Below, piece by piece: positions 1 to 13,100 of a stretch of 64,000 nucleotides of DNA. The notes beneath the pieces were generated by a model that worked only from the letters and a program-made list of their open reading frames with translations, did no database searches and was not told the DNA's origin. The position numbers and the translations under genes were made by a program. Numbering within the stretch: position 1 is the stretch's first letter; each line of letters opens with the position of its first letter. Origin of the DNA: Symsagittifera roscoffensis (Eukaryota; Xenacoelomorpha; Acoela; Convolutidae); contig NC_087062.1 of NCBI RefSeq assembly GCF_963678635.1, positions 68,183,415 through 68,247,414 on the forward strand, written 5' to 3'.

Positions 1-2282
1 TTTTGAAATAAGAAGATAATTTACTTGAAAGTTATAAAATTTCTTAAAAATTGGTATGCAATTTATAATCTAGAAAACAAACAAAAAACTTCGGTACCCA
101 TCAATTGGGTTATTGATTTGCTTCGATATAATTGAATTATGGTAATTTATCAAAAAGCCATTCGTGCGTACCCAATCATTGTGTGCACCCAATAAGGAAT
201 AGTGTCATGAAAAAAAAATCCCACGCTAAATATTATATCACGCAGTAGTAATTGTTCAAAATTGAATTGAGCAAATTAAATTGGTTATTTAAAATAAATA
301 TATGGATCGAAACTTAGCACTTTTTATTTGATATAAGTAAGCCCTGATACCTGCAGTCTTGTTTTGTATATAAACACAAGCCATGTTCCTTTCTTTCATT
401 TTTTATTAGTTTGGTTGAGCAAAATGGAAAAGCGAAAACTTAACACAAGCTGTGGTAAATTTGATTGCAAACTTAAACCGTTTTCAGGCAGAACCAATGC
501 GGCAATTATTTGAGAAGTTGTTTTTTTAGCATACTTTAGTATCCAATCTGAAAAGTTTTATATATGAAACGACTAATTTAATTAAGAGAAAAAAACTGAA
601 TCATGACAGAACTTGAAACTGCGGAAAAAATGGCGTACTTAATTTGTTTGTACGTACTTAAACTGCGGCTTAAAATTGGCAATTATAGCCTGCTGGCTTG
701 GATGTATCAATAAGGCATCATAAAGCAGATGAACAAATGTTTCAAGCATCTGGCTGAAGCATACAGAATGCCGTTCATGAAATTTAAAAAAAAAATGGAT
801 TTGGAAGTGTTATTACAGTCTATGGTCTACATCTTGAACGGAAAAATTGTAGACTGTTGTTCAGTCGTTTTTAGTTATTTTAAAATTTAAATTCAAGAGA
901 TCATATTTGCTGTGTACGAAAATGAAGGCCGCTTTAGGTTTTTGTTTGAATTTTAGCACAGAAGCTAGCAAAATCTTTTGAGTACACCGAAATATAGGCA
1001 TGTTTCTGTGGCCAATTAAACACTAAAAAACAGGAAATGAGAACAAATATGGATGATTACGAATAGTATACACGCCCCTTCAGGTTGCCAGAATTTTTTG
1101 GAGTGCTTTCAACTAATGTTTTAAACATTAAAAAAAGACTGCTATCAACGAAAACTGGCGAGACAATCACAAACAGCAAAAAGAAACATTATGGCAAATT
1201 TTAACACCTTCAAGTACCACAGATGGTGGGAAACCTTTGACTGGCAAACGGGAATCTTCTACTGTGATGACTCTTTTATAGATTGCTTCTGTTAAAGTAG
1301 AAGTTTTCTGTTGCAATAGGAGACACGGCCGTTCATAACAGGGACTTCATAAGCAACTCTTGATTGTTTCTTCCACCGTTCGAAAATATCAAGATTGACT
1401 AGAACCATACGGTAGCCAAGTGTCCCCTCCAAACTGGACCTCAATGTTTTTTCTCATGCTATTTACAAAGCATTAAAGGTTGGAAAAGTTTCGAATAAAT
1501 AAGGGGCGGATCTAGGATTTTCTCGAGGATTGGATTTTTTTTATTTTTCGAAAATTCTGTCGGTCTTTTTTTTCTTAGATTGCCCAAATTGATTTTTCAA
1601 GCGCTGCCGCAACGCTGTTAAGACCCAATTTTGCGCCAGAGCGAATTTTTTGAAAAGCACATTGAAGTTTTTGAGCACTGTGTGGAAAATTTTGCCCCTG
1701 GATCAATATTTTATGATTTTCTTCTTTACCTAAAATTTATTACAATCGATTACAAAAAAAATTACTTAGAAATGTTGTATTTATTTTAACAGAAGCTAAC
1801 CTGACATTTCAAAAAAAAAGTTCATTAGTTTCAAAGTCTGAACTTTAAAATAAGAGCATCACCTTTCTTTAATCTTACATTTCGGTTTAATTGATTTGAA
1901 AAAAACGTCATCTTGTTTTCAGTTTGCGTTTCAAGAAAGTATTTAATGCAATATATATGCTTTTGGGTATATATATTTTTTAAAATTTGAAATCTCTTCT
2001 GAGCCGCTTAAAAGTTATCCATGAGCCAGTATTAATTTCTATTTTCATAATAATCATGGCATTATTTTTTTATGATATAAGAAAAACTTTCCGTCAAAAT
2101 TGTCTCAATGGAAAAATCCAGCGCTACCTAGGCAAAAAGTTTTCCAAAGTGTTTTACAATTTCTGCCAAAAAAAATTTCCTTTTCGTTGTCTGTAATTCA
2201 TTTTGTTGACAAATAATGTCAATCACCAGTATTCCTATTCAATCACCTATTTTCCCTCACCGGTATTCCCGCTTAATCTACT
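1..2282. other. Left flank, no gene recognised
   Basis: This stretch is AT-rich with no convincing exon. It holds small protein-like pieces: a 34-codon Trp-rich + strand ORF at 1192-1296 whose frame is open back to about 1124, and a - strand piece around 1290-1440 interrupted by stops. Both look like decayed mobile-element coding sequence, but I recognise no family. At about 1503-1700 there is a diverged fragment that starts with an AGGGGCGGATCTAGG-type end and resembles the hAT-like MITE at 16089. Confidence 0.4.
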
Positions 2283-2430
2283 GTTATGAATTGTCGCTTG
2301 TTACGAATTGTTGCCTGTTACGAATTGTCGAGAGGAACTAGAGGAATACTGCGCGTGAATCAGTGTTCCCTGCTTATTTTACTGTTACGAATTGTCGCAT
2401 GTTACAAATTGTCGCTTGTTACGAATTGAC
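2282..2430. repeat. Cluster of a 16-17 bp repeat (TGTTACGAATTGTCGC)
   Basis: Six copies of a short motif close to TGTTACGAATTGTCGC lie in two groups of three: 2282-2330 and 2383-2430. Adjacent copies are 16-17 bp apart and differ by single bases. The two groups are separated by about 50 bp of unrelated sequence. Related GCGAGTT/ACTTGTC-type words occur again near 15.9-16.0 kb and 63.88 kb. The function is unknown. Confidence 0.7.
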
Positions 2431-2940
2431 ACGCTACTCACCATCTTGTTCATATCCTTGGCTTATGATTTTACTTTGGTTGATTTTACATTTTCTAAAA
2501 TGAGGCATGAATTGCAGGCATTAAAATGACAGTAGCACTGAATGGTTTTCCAAAAGTTAGTGTTTCGATGGTCGTCTCTCGCCCTCTTCGCTAAAGATCT
2601 TAAACTGATTTATCCATAACAATTAGAAGGAGGGGCGCGAGTAGAAAGGGTGTTCTCTTTCAGCATGCTCGTTTTTCATCCCATTTATCAGAGCGTCACC
2701 ACCAATGTAATCTAATTTGAAAATTCATCTCGGTCATAAATTTCTTGGGTATTTCTCTTTATTTTTTCGTTCTGCTCGAGCGGGCTTGAAATTGGTGGGT
2801 TATAAAATGATGTAATAAAGTATGGTAAGAACGGCAACTACCATTGGCCTCCTACTCAAGTAGGAACGCTAGATGACAAAAACCGGTGATTCTCTGCCGG
2901 AAAATGTTAGCCCTGTTAATCCCTGTTTTCCGTATTTCAG

Positions 2941-3021
2941 CAGACAGCTCAGAAGCCAACGGGACGCCGACCATTTGGAGATGACAGAAACTATTTCATT
3001 GGATTGCTGATCAATTTTTAG
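2941..3021 (+). CDS. Possible terminal exon of an unidentified + strand gene
   Basis: A pyrimidine-rich acceptor (CGTATTTCAG at 2931-2940) is followed by 81 bases that are GC-richer than their surroundings. One frame reads 26 residues (QTAQKPTGRRPFGDDRNYFI and six more) to TAG at 3019-3021. A second frame is also open for 22 residues to a TGA about ten bases earlier, so the frame is uncertain. An AATAAA lies about 80 bases downstream. I find no convincing upstream exon in the window, and I recognise no protein. It could be chance. Confidence 0.28.
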   Translation, partial: QTAQKPTGRRPFGDDRNYFIGLLINF

Positions 3022-3098
3022 CCCACCGCCGACCAGCCAAGAGTTCGTCTTAAATTGGGTTTATGTTATACAATCCCATAGCTTCAATCAGGGAGAAA

Positions 3099-3104
3099 AA
3101 TAAA
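3099..3104 (+). terminator. AATAAA polyadenylation signal candidate
   Basis: A canonical AATAAA about 80 bases after the TAG of the possible terminal exon at 2941-3021. It supports a transcript end here, but AATAAA is frequent by chance in DNA this AT-rich. Confidence 0.3.
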
Positions 3105-3820
3105 GCAGAGTACATTATTGTTAGATTGCTAAGTCTACATTTGCCCGCAATTTTAACCCTCAATATTCCCTTTTTTAACTAAAGTCATTCAAAGCCCTCT
3201 AAAATAACAGGGAAAATTTAGTAATCAGAAGGCCTAAATAAATTCAGCTCCTTTTAGTGAAAAGAGCAGTGATTTCAAGTCTGAATAAAAAATTAGTTAA
3301 GATGTCTTAACGAGCGAAAAATTTTGAGCTAGAGTTTCAAGTTACTTTTGCCCAGCGTCCCATTTCTGTCCAATGCATACAAATACTTAGTTTCACCTCA
3401 AATACTTACCAACCAGTGTTATCTTTCCGTAACTCGATAAAAAAAATTATCCACATTTGTAAATGAAAATTACCTTAAAAGGAAACAAAGATCTATCTAC
3501 CTTTGACGGAATCAGCAGCTTTAGGTTTAAAATTAGAATAAAAAACAACCAGTTCTTTTTTTTTTGCAATTTGCTGCATGAAAATGTACCTACTAAACTG
3601 AAATTCTGATTTCCCTTTTGATTTCCGTCAAGATTGATTTATATTAGTTAGCATTTGTCGCATTCCTGGTACAGCCTTGGGCTCATAGTTATAAATCTAT
3701 TTTCCAATTTGCTTTCCTAGTTCTCATTGAAGACGGAATTGGCTGAGAAACTTTGTGATGTCTTGCGCAAACTGACGTTTAATTTATAACTCCTTCACAT
3801 TATCTGCCCATAACATGTTC

Positions 3821-3827
3821 CTATATA
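3821..3827 (+). promoter_or_regulatory. TATA-like element upstream of the tandem-C2 gene
   Basis: CTATATA lies about 150 bases before the start codon at 3979, a sensible place for a core promoter with a short 5' leader. No other evidence fixes the transcription start, and a further non-coding 5' exon cannot be excluded. Confidence 0.2.
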
Positions 3828-3978
3828 CCCTGAGGTGGTGTACACTTAAACACACCATATTTTACTCCCCCAAGAGCCCTGCGTCACCACCCGTGAATTA
3901 TTAACCCGTGAAATTGCTTTTTTCACACTTGGTCGGCTATTTTTGCTGAGAAGCTGTTGCAAACTGTAAAAAATTGAG

Positions 3979-4115
3979 ATGATTCAAGCATCCACCTCGC
4001 TCTCGGTTTCCGAGCAGAGTCGGACCAACTTTGCGTCTCGGCCTCTAATTGTGACGCCGAAGAGTATTCCCGATTTCATGATTCCGGATCTGAACTCGAC
4101 TAAAACCCCCGTCAG
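3979..4115 (+). CDS. Tandem-C2 gene, exon 1
   Basis: First coding exon, residues 1-45 plus two bases (phase 2 donor CAG|GTGAGC). It is Ser/Thr/Pro-rich with no signal peptide or membrane segment. The first ATG after an in-frame TAA at 3967-3969 is taken as the start. Confidence 0.75.
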
Positions 4116-7100
4116 GTGAGCCAATTTGAATGATGTTTATTATAAGACAGCACGAATTAATAGTAGTGAGTATTAGCCTGGGAGTTGAACTTTTTAGGTA
4201 TTTTTTTTATGATTGCCAATAAATTGAACTGACTAGAAAATTGAAACGCATTGAAAAACTTTTTAAAATTAAAAATGAGAAAGCGTACATATAGAAGTAA
4301 ATCAGGTTTTGTGCTGTAGAGCTAGAAAATTTTTTCCGAATTGAAGTCGCACAATTCTGGAGCTAATTAGTTTTGCGGAACTTTGTACAACGTAAGCCAT
4401 ATCAGCCTACTTGAAGTTTATCTAGTAGGCGTTAACAAAGCTTTATGGTCTGTAGTGGATAAAATGCTGCTTTTGAAGTCTGTAGGTCAAAAACGCCACG
4501 GAACGATAACGCCTAGTACGAGATAATGTTGTTTGAAACGTTCAAAAGCACACTAAAACCAAAAGTTCAAAGTTTGCGAGACATTAATTTTTGTTGTGTA
4601 TTTCATGCGACTAGAGCCATTCGAATTGTTTAGAGAACCAAGAGTGAAACAAGCTCAACACTGCATCTTGTGAATTTGCAGAGAAAAAATCTAAAAATTA
4701 GATTTGATAATTTGGAAAGGTGGAAATAACAGCTGCTACTTCTTTCTTACATGACTGTACCTAATGTGGTCAAAAATATTACCACGTAATTTCATCAAAA
4801 TTGCCATCGTTTTAAATAACTAACTGAAAGCGTACCAAAGTTAAATAAAGTTAACACAAATAAGTAGTTAGACTATAGATAAAATTCACGCAGCTAGGTT
4901 AGTGAGGAAAAAACAGGGCAAGTTTGATTAAAATTGAGAACTTCTGAGGGGGTACCCAAATCACATTTCATAAGTATCATTTTAAAAAAGTTGTTCAAAA
5001 AATCTTAAAAACTATTTTAAAATTTTTTTTCATCCCTGTCAAGTTTTAAGCGCATGCTCACAATTTTTCTCGAAAATAATTAAGCAAACAATCACTCCTA
5101 TGAAATAAACTTAAAAGTGCCTGGCAATTGCTGAAAATATTGCCCTTTACTATACTATAATGATACCATCCCTAAATTAACTTATGACTTATGGGAAGTT
5201 CCTTCATTTGCTCTGAGGATTACGATCAACAGACTTAAAGTTGAAAAGTTTAATTTAAAATTGTCAAACTAAAAAAAAGTAACCTGTAATTTGTGTTTAA
5301 TTGAAATTTTAGTACTTTTTTGAGAAACGAATGTTGAATAAGTTTGGGTCGAATTGGTTAGAAATTTGGAACTTTTTAGCGGAACAGAAGAAAAAGTGCA
5401 TCCTTGTTCGAAATCACTGAACTGTGTTTAGAATTTAAAAGTCACGCCACATCCGCGTTCAGTCCCAAATAGTATAGTGGTGCCAAAAGACTGTGTCTAG
5501 AATGTCTGGACATAAAGGCTCAATAATCGCGTCAGGCCTGACACACTGAAATTCTCGAAAAGCCTGGACATATTTTTGCGAGAGTCGGACCATAAAGATG
5601 CATCCATTTCTAGATAAACAATTTTCAATGATCCTAAAAACGAGAAACAGCATCCAACTAAAAATTTCTTAATTTACTAGAAAAAGATATAACAATATAA
5701 AAGCTTTGTGTTTTTTGAAAAAACTTCAGATGGTTTTATTTTCCGAGCAGTCTCATGGAGCACTGAAACTCATATTTATTACCTTGTCCAAAAAAAAGCA
5801 AAAACAATGTGCATCGTTGACAATGCTTTTTGGATTTTTTTCCAGGTTTTCGCGACTGCATATTCAAGCTTTTGCGGCTTTCCAGATTTGCGCAACTTTA
5901 AGAAACGTGTAACTTATTGTTCAGTTGCTTATGTATTTTCAGATTTTGGCTTTGAATTTTGCTAGGTCACGCCGGTCACGAAGTCTCCATCTTGGTCGCG
6001 CTGTCTGCATCCTGGTAAAAAAACGATCTTTCAGGTGCAAAAATAAATCTGAAAAGGCAAATTATGGTCACACCGGTCGCGCCACCTTACGTCCCTTTCC
6101 TGAATTGCTCGCCTGACGGATCGTGCCAAATGCGATGCTCCCTGGGCTTCATCTCGATCTCAGGTTGCCATCCAGAGGGTAGCTCTAGTCACTCAATTGA
6201 GTTTAAAACACTTCAAGCCTTATCAACCTAACTAAAGTTGGATTCACTTCTGTCAGTAGGCGTTGCGCAATCAAAAACGGTTACCGAGGCTTTAAAACCT
6301 GCAGTGAGAAAAATGCTGGTTTTGGAATCTGTAGGTCGAAAAAACTAGTGAGCAATAACGGCTGGTACAAGATAAAATTGTTTGAAACGTTCAAAAGCAC
6401 CCTTAAGTCAACACTTCAAAACTTTGAAGATAAATTTGCTTGGTCGTGTAGGCGAAGCAATAACTGTTTCCCAGCGTTATAATGTTTTTTTTGGAAGAGT
6501 TAGGTTTTTAATTCCGTTAAAAACCTAAGCGTTATAATGTTTTTTTTGGAAGAGTTAGGTTTTTAATTCCGTTAAAAACCTAAGCGTTATAATGTTTTTT
6601 CTAGGAAGAGTTAAGTTCCAGATCCTTTTTTGTCAATAACAAAAACCATTTGCTACTGGGGCGTCATTAAAAAGAAGTTTTCTCTTCTCAGTTTTCTCTT
6701 TGCAACCGGTCAAGTGAAAACCGGTTAAAATTTCTCTTTTCAACCGGTCAAATGAAATATTTTTTTTGCCGCGTTCACTACAACTACAAAAATTTTGATG
6801 CTATTTAAAAGGATTTGTTTGGATCAAAAATTTAAACATCTGATTTCGGAGGCGTTTTTTGGTCAGTCATAATTCATATGAAGAGTTTTGTTTTGCTTTG
6901 GGTCTGCTGGGTTTCCACCTCAAGTAGCTGCGTACTGTGGAGAAGACGCACGACCCTTGGCACTATGTTCAAATTTTAAATCTGACTTGTTGATTAAAAA
7001 ATATTGTGTTCTTTGTAAATCATCAGTACAAAGTTACTCTAATTATTCAGCCGGATTTCGATGTTGGGCCTCTTAATGTTTTAACTTCCTTCTTTGTAGT

Positions 7101-10100
7101 TTTCTATGAAATCAATTTTTTGATACTGGTTTATCGGTTGTTGTAGCAACGGAAATCAAGTTAACGATGTGTTCAAAAAGATATGAATTAGTCGCCGAAC
7201 AAAGTCTGCAGAAGAAAGTTTTTAAAAATAATTAAAGCGACTGGAGTCTTTTGAATTGTTGGGAGAACCAAGCGTAAACAAACTCAAAACCGCTTCTTGA
7301 GCAGTTGCAGAGAAATTCTCAAAAAATACATTTGTTAATTTGGGATGGTGAAAACAGAAGTTGCCATTTTTTTGTTGCGTGACTGTACTAATGCTGTCAA
7401 AAAACATTACCACGTAATTTCATCGCATTTGCCATCAGTTCCATTAACTAACTGTAAGTACGTCAGTCCAACACAACAAGTTCAACTTCTATAGATAAAA
7501 CTCACGCAGCTGGGTTAGTGAGGGTCAAATTGGGGCAAATTTGATTAAAGGGTGAAAACTTCTGAAGCAATAACAAAATCTTAATTCGTAAGACTTATTT
7601 AGAAAAAATCTATCAAAACTAATCAAAACAAAAAAAATCCCACGATTTCATGTTCTGAGCGCAAGCGTACAGTTTTGCTTTGAAATAACCAAGAGAATGA
7701 TCACTCCATCAAATTAAATTAAAATCTTAAGCTGGATTTTTTGCAGTATGATAACTTCTGCAGCAAGCCAACTGCGTGCCACCTGCTGAAAAAATTGCCC
7801 TTTACTAAGATAATTGTATCAACCATAAAGTATAATATGGGGAGTTTGTTCATATGCTCCAAGTTTCACGATCAACAGGCGCGATTTGAAATTCTTCAAA
7901 CTAATAAAATAACCTGTAATAAATGTTTAATTGATATTTTAGTACTTTTTTGAGAAACGAATGTTGAATGTTTGAGAGGGAGACGTGAGGAGCTTAGAAC
8001 TTTTTTTTAACGGAACAGGAAAAATTAGCGCAACCAGGGTCGAAATCATAGACTTGTGTTGGGACTTTGAAAGTCGCGGCGTGTCCGGATCCAGACCCAA
8101 ATTGTATAGTGGCGCCGAAAAATTTTGTCTGGAAAGTCTGGACCTAAAGTGGTAAAAGTCGCGCCGTGAGTTGCAAAAGACTGAACATAGTAAAAATTGG
8201 GACATAAACGCTGCACATAAAGGGACTTAAAGTCTGGATCTTTGTACTATTTTGAGATATCCAATTTTGGAGACGTATCCTAAAATTTTTCTAAAGGCGC
8301 CTTCTGCGCCAATATATACGAATTTTGAGGGGGAGCTCTAAAAATCAAGTTGATTAGCAGGTCAAAAAACAAGGTCATTCTGCATAGTTGGAAAGGGAAA
8401 GTTTATATAATTTTTTTCTGTCTTTCGCGACTGTATGTCCGACTGTTTTGCGGCTTTCAAGATTTTCGCGACTTTATGTTCAGTTTTTTCGACTTTTCAG
8501 ACACGGCGATGAAATTTTCCAGGTTCAGGCGGTCACGCGGTATTCATCTTCACCGCGCTGTCTCCATCCTGGTCACAAATGATTTTTTAGATGCAAACGT
8601 CTGTAAATGGCAAAGAATGGTCACGCCGGTCGAGCCTCCTGATGCCCCTTTCCTGAATTGCTTGCTTGATGATGTATTCTGGGTTGCACTTCTATACCAG
8701 ATTTTGGTCCAAATGTTGGCTCTGGTCATTCAGTTGAATTTAGAATACCGGTATAATTTAATTCTGCTGGTTGAAAATGAAAAATTTTATTTGACTGAGT
8801 TTGAATTTCAGTCCTACATCGTCTATCACTTCTCAAAAGACATTGCACGACCACTCAAGGAGCCCGTCGTCGCCTCAGACCCGCAGGCACTCCAGTTTTG
8901 CCACTACGCAACCGGGAGAGCTGAACATAGAGTACTACCCCTTAACACACCTGCCCACTTCTGAACACCACTTCGGGGGGCAGGGAGGAGGAGGAATGGT
9001 GGAGTGTTCTTTTCAGACAAGTGGTCACGTGACTTCATTACCGGCCGATCCTCAAATTGGGGCTAAAGGGGGAGCACAAGTTCAACCGACAGATTACTCG
9101 GGGGGCCTGCTAAATGTGAAAGATGCCGGTCAGTTGTATGTACGGCGACACAGCTGGGATAGCCGAAAAACTGCTCAGCAGAAAACTATGCCCAATATCA
9201 AAATATGGTTAGTTTTTTACTCACTGATTCAGCATGTCGTCTTTTTGTGTTTTTGTTTCACTTCAAATAATCCGCGCAATTAAAAAAAATGAAAGTTGAT
9301 TTCGGATTTTTGTGAAAACTTTAAATTTATGAAACTTTTTAAAAAAATTCCCAGATTATGAGGTTATAACCAAAAAATTGAGTTTTTTTGCCGCGAGCTC
9401 CTCATCAAAATTAGTCCAGTTTGGCTCCCGCGGCGCCTGTAGCAAGTTTCAACCAAGGTTATTTGTCCAAAAATTGATGGCGTTAAACAAAAACATAAGA
9501 AGGATTTTTTGATGGCAGATGCTTCTGTAAACAAACTTTTTCATAATTTTGAATATACGCAAAAGAGACGATACGGGTAAATTGTTTTCTTGTTGTTTCG
9601 ACTTTTGTAAGGAAAGTAACGGAATATTTGTGCTCGGGGTGCTTTTTTCTTTTGGCAAATTTCGACTTTTCAACAAGCCATTTTTGACGGAATTTTTTTA
9701 TCATTCAAAATTTATTATTGTCCCGAGCCTAAATTTAAGAGATATTTTACCTGTGCTCATTTTTCATAGAGTTGTAGGGGTTTAGTGTTTGCCATTTTGG
9801 CCAATTTGGGCAATTAACGCGATATTTCGCGCTATTAACGCGTACGCGGAGATTTAATCCGTCTTAAAAATCGTTCCAAGTTTTTTTGCCATGATTTATT
9901 TTTTAGTAGGAAAGAAATCTGTAATTTGTACTTTATATGGCGTGGGGGATGATTTTGACTAAAAATTCAAATTAAAAAAAAAGTTTTTTTCTCAGTTTAT
10001 TTTTTTACGTTTAATTTTTTCATGTTATTATTGCTCCATAGACTTTAAAAGGCAGTCAGAAAATTCTGGGCTTCATTGAATACGAGCAGTTTTGTTAGGT

Positions 10101-13100
10101 TTGCCTTTTGAGTGAATGATTTAAACTGTTAATTACAGTTGTTCAATATATTCAATATATATTATATAACTCATAATGATTTTGGGAAATATTTAGTAGG
10201 TTTTGACTAAACAATTTGGCAACCAGTATGAAAAAAACTGAGAAGCGGGTTTGGTGGTCGCTTTCGCTCCCCCTAACCTGCATTTTGCAACTCATATCAA
10301 TACAACTATTCAAAAAATATATTTTCTATTGACGTTTTTCAAGTCAGGTTTTTCTCCAAAACGGGGAGGTTAATTCTAGCTCTCTCAAAAAACATTTATT
10401 TCAATTATAATCATAGTGGTCAAATTAGTCCCAAATGCAAACCATTATAACTTTGGAAAAGAAGATCATAGAAAATTTGACTTTTTGCCTTTGAGCCCTG
10501 GTTATCGATAGATTTCATGTTATGAAAAAAAGCAAAATAATTGAAATGTTGTTTGAAATAATTGAACTTTGTCTGAGAAAACGAACCATTCGAAATTCGG
10601 AACAATAAAATTATACCAAAGGATATTATCAGTTGGTTGAGGCAGATTTAAAGGGGGCGAGCCGAGCCCTCACAAGGTGATTAAAATATTGTCAGCACTT
10701 TTCTGTCTCCCTTACTTAGTAAATTGCAAAGTCAATTTTCAAATAATCAATGCTAAAAGCGTTTTTTAGAAGCTTTTTCACGCATGATTTTTGAGACAGG
10801 AGCGAGCGCAAAGCTGATATTGATCAAAGCCTTTTAAAAATGACAAACACCATTTGTGATACTTTTATTGAATGTACCCGCCCTTTTCCTAAAAATCGAA
10901 ACCTATCCTCATTATGAATATTGATTGTTAACGAAAATAGGGTTTTCTCAGTTCTTCCAAACGAAAAACAGCAAGCTCTGCTTTCGACACCTAAATTTTT
11001 GAAATGGCGCCATGTTTTTATTCAAACTCTCCAAAAAAAAGATGCTACTCTTTTTTAAACATAAAACTCGGAAAAAAGCATTTCAGATAACGAAGTTTTT
11101 GTGCGTTTTGACCCCAGATAAAAACAATTTATAAAAATTGTCTGAGAACAACTAATTTTTTTGTTTTGTTCTCCGGACAAGTTTCGACTCGCAAAGAAAA
11201 TTTTCTTCCATAGAAGTATTGTGTCACATTGAAAATGCTGATGGTCAAAGCTGATAACTGAAAGATAATTTATCCTAGATTATTTTTTCTGGCGTGAGAT
11301 TTTGGTTTCACCTATACGCTTTTTGTATCCCTTATTCATATCCATAAGCGCTTGAATTTGTTTCATACTAAATTGAGAAGCAACCAAGTCAGTCAGTCTA
11401 CACAAAACTTGGATAGACAGACGCCAGGAATTTCAAATAGTTATAAAGCAACTTTGTTGCTGTGAGTTCTTAGAAAACTTTAGAAAAATATGGTATTAAT
11501 TATTTGAAAATGTTTTCAAACTCTTCACCAAAAAATTTGACGAAATTCAACTTGCAGTTGCAACATTCAAGGTTTTATGCATACCCGTGTGCGCAGCTCT
11601 TCTTTAAGATAACTTTTTTTTCGGAAAACGCCTACGCGAATATAAGTAGCTTTTTCTCCAGACAAATTTTGACTTTTTAACAAGTCATTTTGACGGATTC
11701 CTTTTTAAAACAACCTGACGAGGGTTGATGCTTTTTGCTCAAAACAAAAAAGATATTTCACCTGCGCCCATTTCTTTTAAGACCATGGCTTTTAAATATT
11801 AAAAGCTTGGCTAATTGATTTATTATATATATTTCCTTCTAAATAGAGTCAGCGGCGGTGACCGGATTGCTCCACTCAAAACCAATTCAAAACACACCCT
11901 GATACCTATGAAAAATCGCGGATGCACGCTGATTAAATAGTTCGGGCCCATTTAGTTTTTCAAGGGGTTCCGGGGGTCTCCTTCCGCCTTCGTCTGCTCT
12001 AAATTTTATACCCATTTTCTCAATTTAACTCAACAGTCTACACTGGGTAATGGTGTTGTTTTTTGTATGATAATCATTTGAATTGTTTTGAAAAATATGC
12101 CGTTTATTCAATGTCAAAAAGCTTTGAAGAGCAGCTATTTATCAAATAATGTCAATGAGCAACTTTTTAATGCCTAAAATTTTTCCTCATTATGATTGAA
12201 AGGTTGTTTGCAGACCGCATGCCGCCTGACAACAATCTATTCTTTATTTTGGGGGGATTACTTTCCAGGGGACAGAAATTCATAGGCTGTTTAAGAAACG
12301 TGATTTGAGCGAGATTCGCGGAGTCCAAATTTCCCCAGTCTGATTTCTCGAGGGACCAAATCTGCCATTGTGGGATTTAATTAATAGCCAACCTTATATT
12401 TCTTTTCATTTCTCAAAACTAATTCGCTGCAACATTTTGAGCTTAGCCTGAGGTGACTAGGACAGGGAGATAACCTTGATTTTGAAGTGTATGCTAATTT
12501 TTGTGGCGATTCTTACTGGCGATTTTTACGCAAAAGTTTCAATCATGTGCTAAATAAAGACATGCAAATACAGCGACAAATGTCCATAGTGGATGATTAG
12601 GTATCTTACTGATAGAAGACAGATGACTAGAATTTAAGAACAGAAGTCTGACGTGATTACTGTACTGTTTGACTATCGCTCCACTCCTTCACTCGAAAAA
12701 GCTTCAGAAAATGATTATCATTACGAGGCCAAACTGTGCACTGGATAGGAGCACAATTTTGTGTCTATATGTTCCTGGATTCCAGAGACAAGTCTTAAAA
12801 TATGTTCCAAAATCTAAGTGGATTCCACAAACAAAATTTCAGTGGATTCCGCATACATATACCTGTAACGTAAATTTTGTCGGCTCATTTGTTTTGTTGC
12901 GGATTCCGCAACAAGCAAATATAGCTAGTTGTTCTGGATTCCGCAACTGTTAGTGGATTCTGCAAAATGTAAGTAGAATCCGCAAATGTAAGTGGAATCC
13001 ACAAAATTTGATTTTTTTTGCAATAATTGGTGGAATAGTCGGAGCTACTAAAGTATTTGTGTCCTAAAAAGTCATTTTACTCCAAACTTTGTTTATATTA

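Larger units (their letters stand above)
4116..8811 (+). other. Intron 1 of the tandem-C2 gene
   Basis: A 4.7-kb intron with donor GTGAGC and acceptor TGAATTTCAG. Most of it is a diverged direct duplication (see the paired repeat entries at 4415-6220 and 6250-8705). The second copy is enlarged by roughly 0.8 kb that includes the 55-bp tandem repeat at 6474. A 204-codon open stretch at 8350-8964 overlaps exon 2 in another frame and is not a gene. Confidence 0.7.

Noticed and set aside
1192-1296. 34-codon Trp-rich + strand ORF (FKYHRWWETFDWQTG)
   Set aside because: Protein-like, but too short, without splice signals I trust and without a recognised family. Mentioned only as a possible element remnant.
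2436-2495. Possible - strand exon ending in a strong donor (AAGATG|GTGAGT)
   Set aside because: The donor is good, but the segment is tiny, has no convincing acceptor-exon partner and shows no protein resemblance.
8350-8964. 204-codon + strand ORF overlapping exon 2
   Set aside because: It starts in the intron duplication and runs out of frame with the spliced exon, which is supported by phase on both sides.
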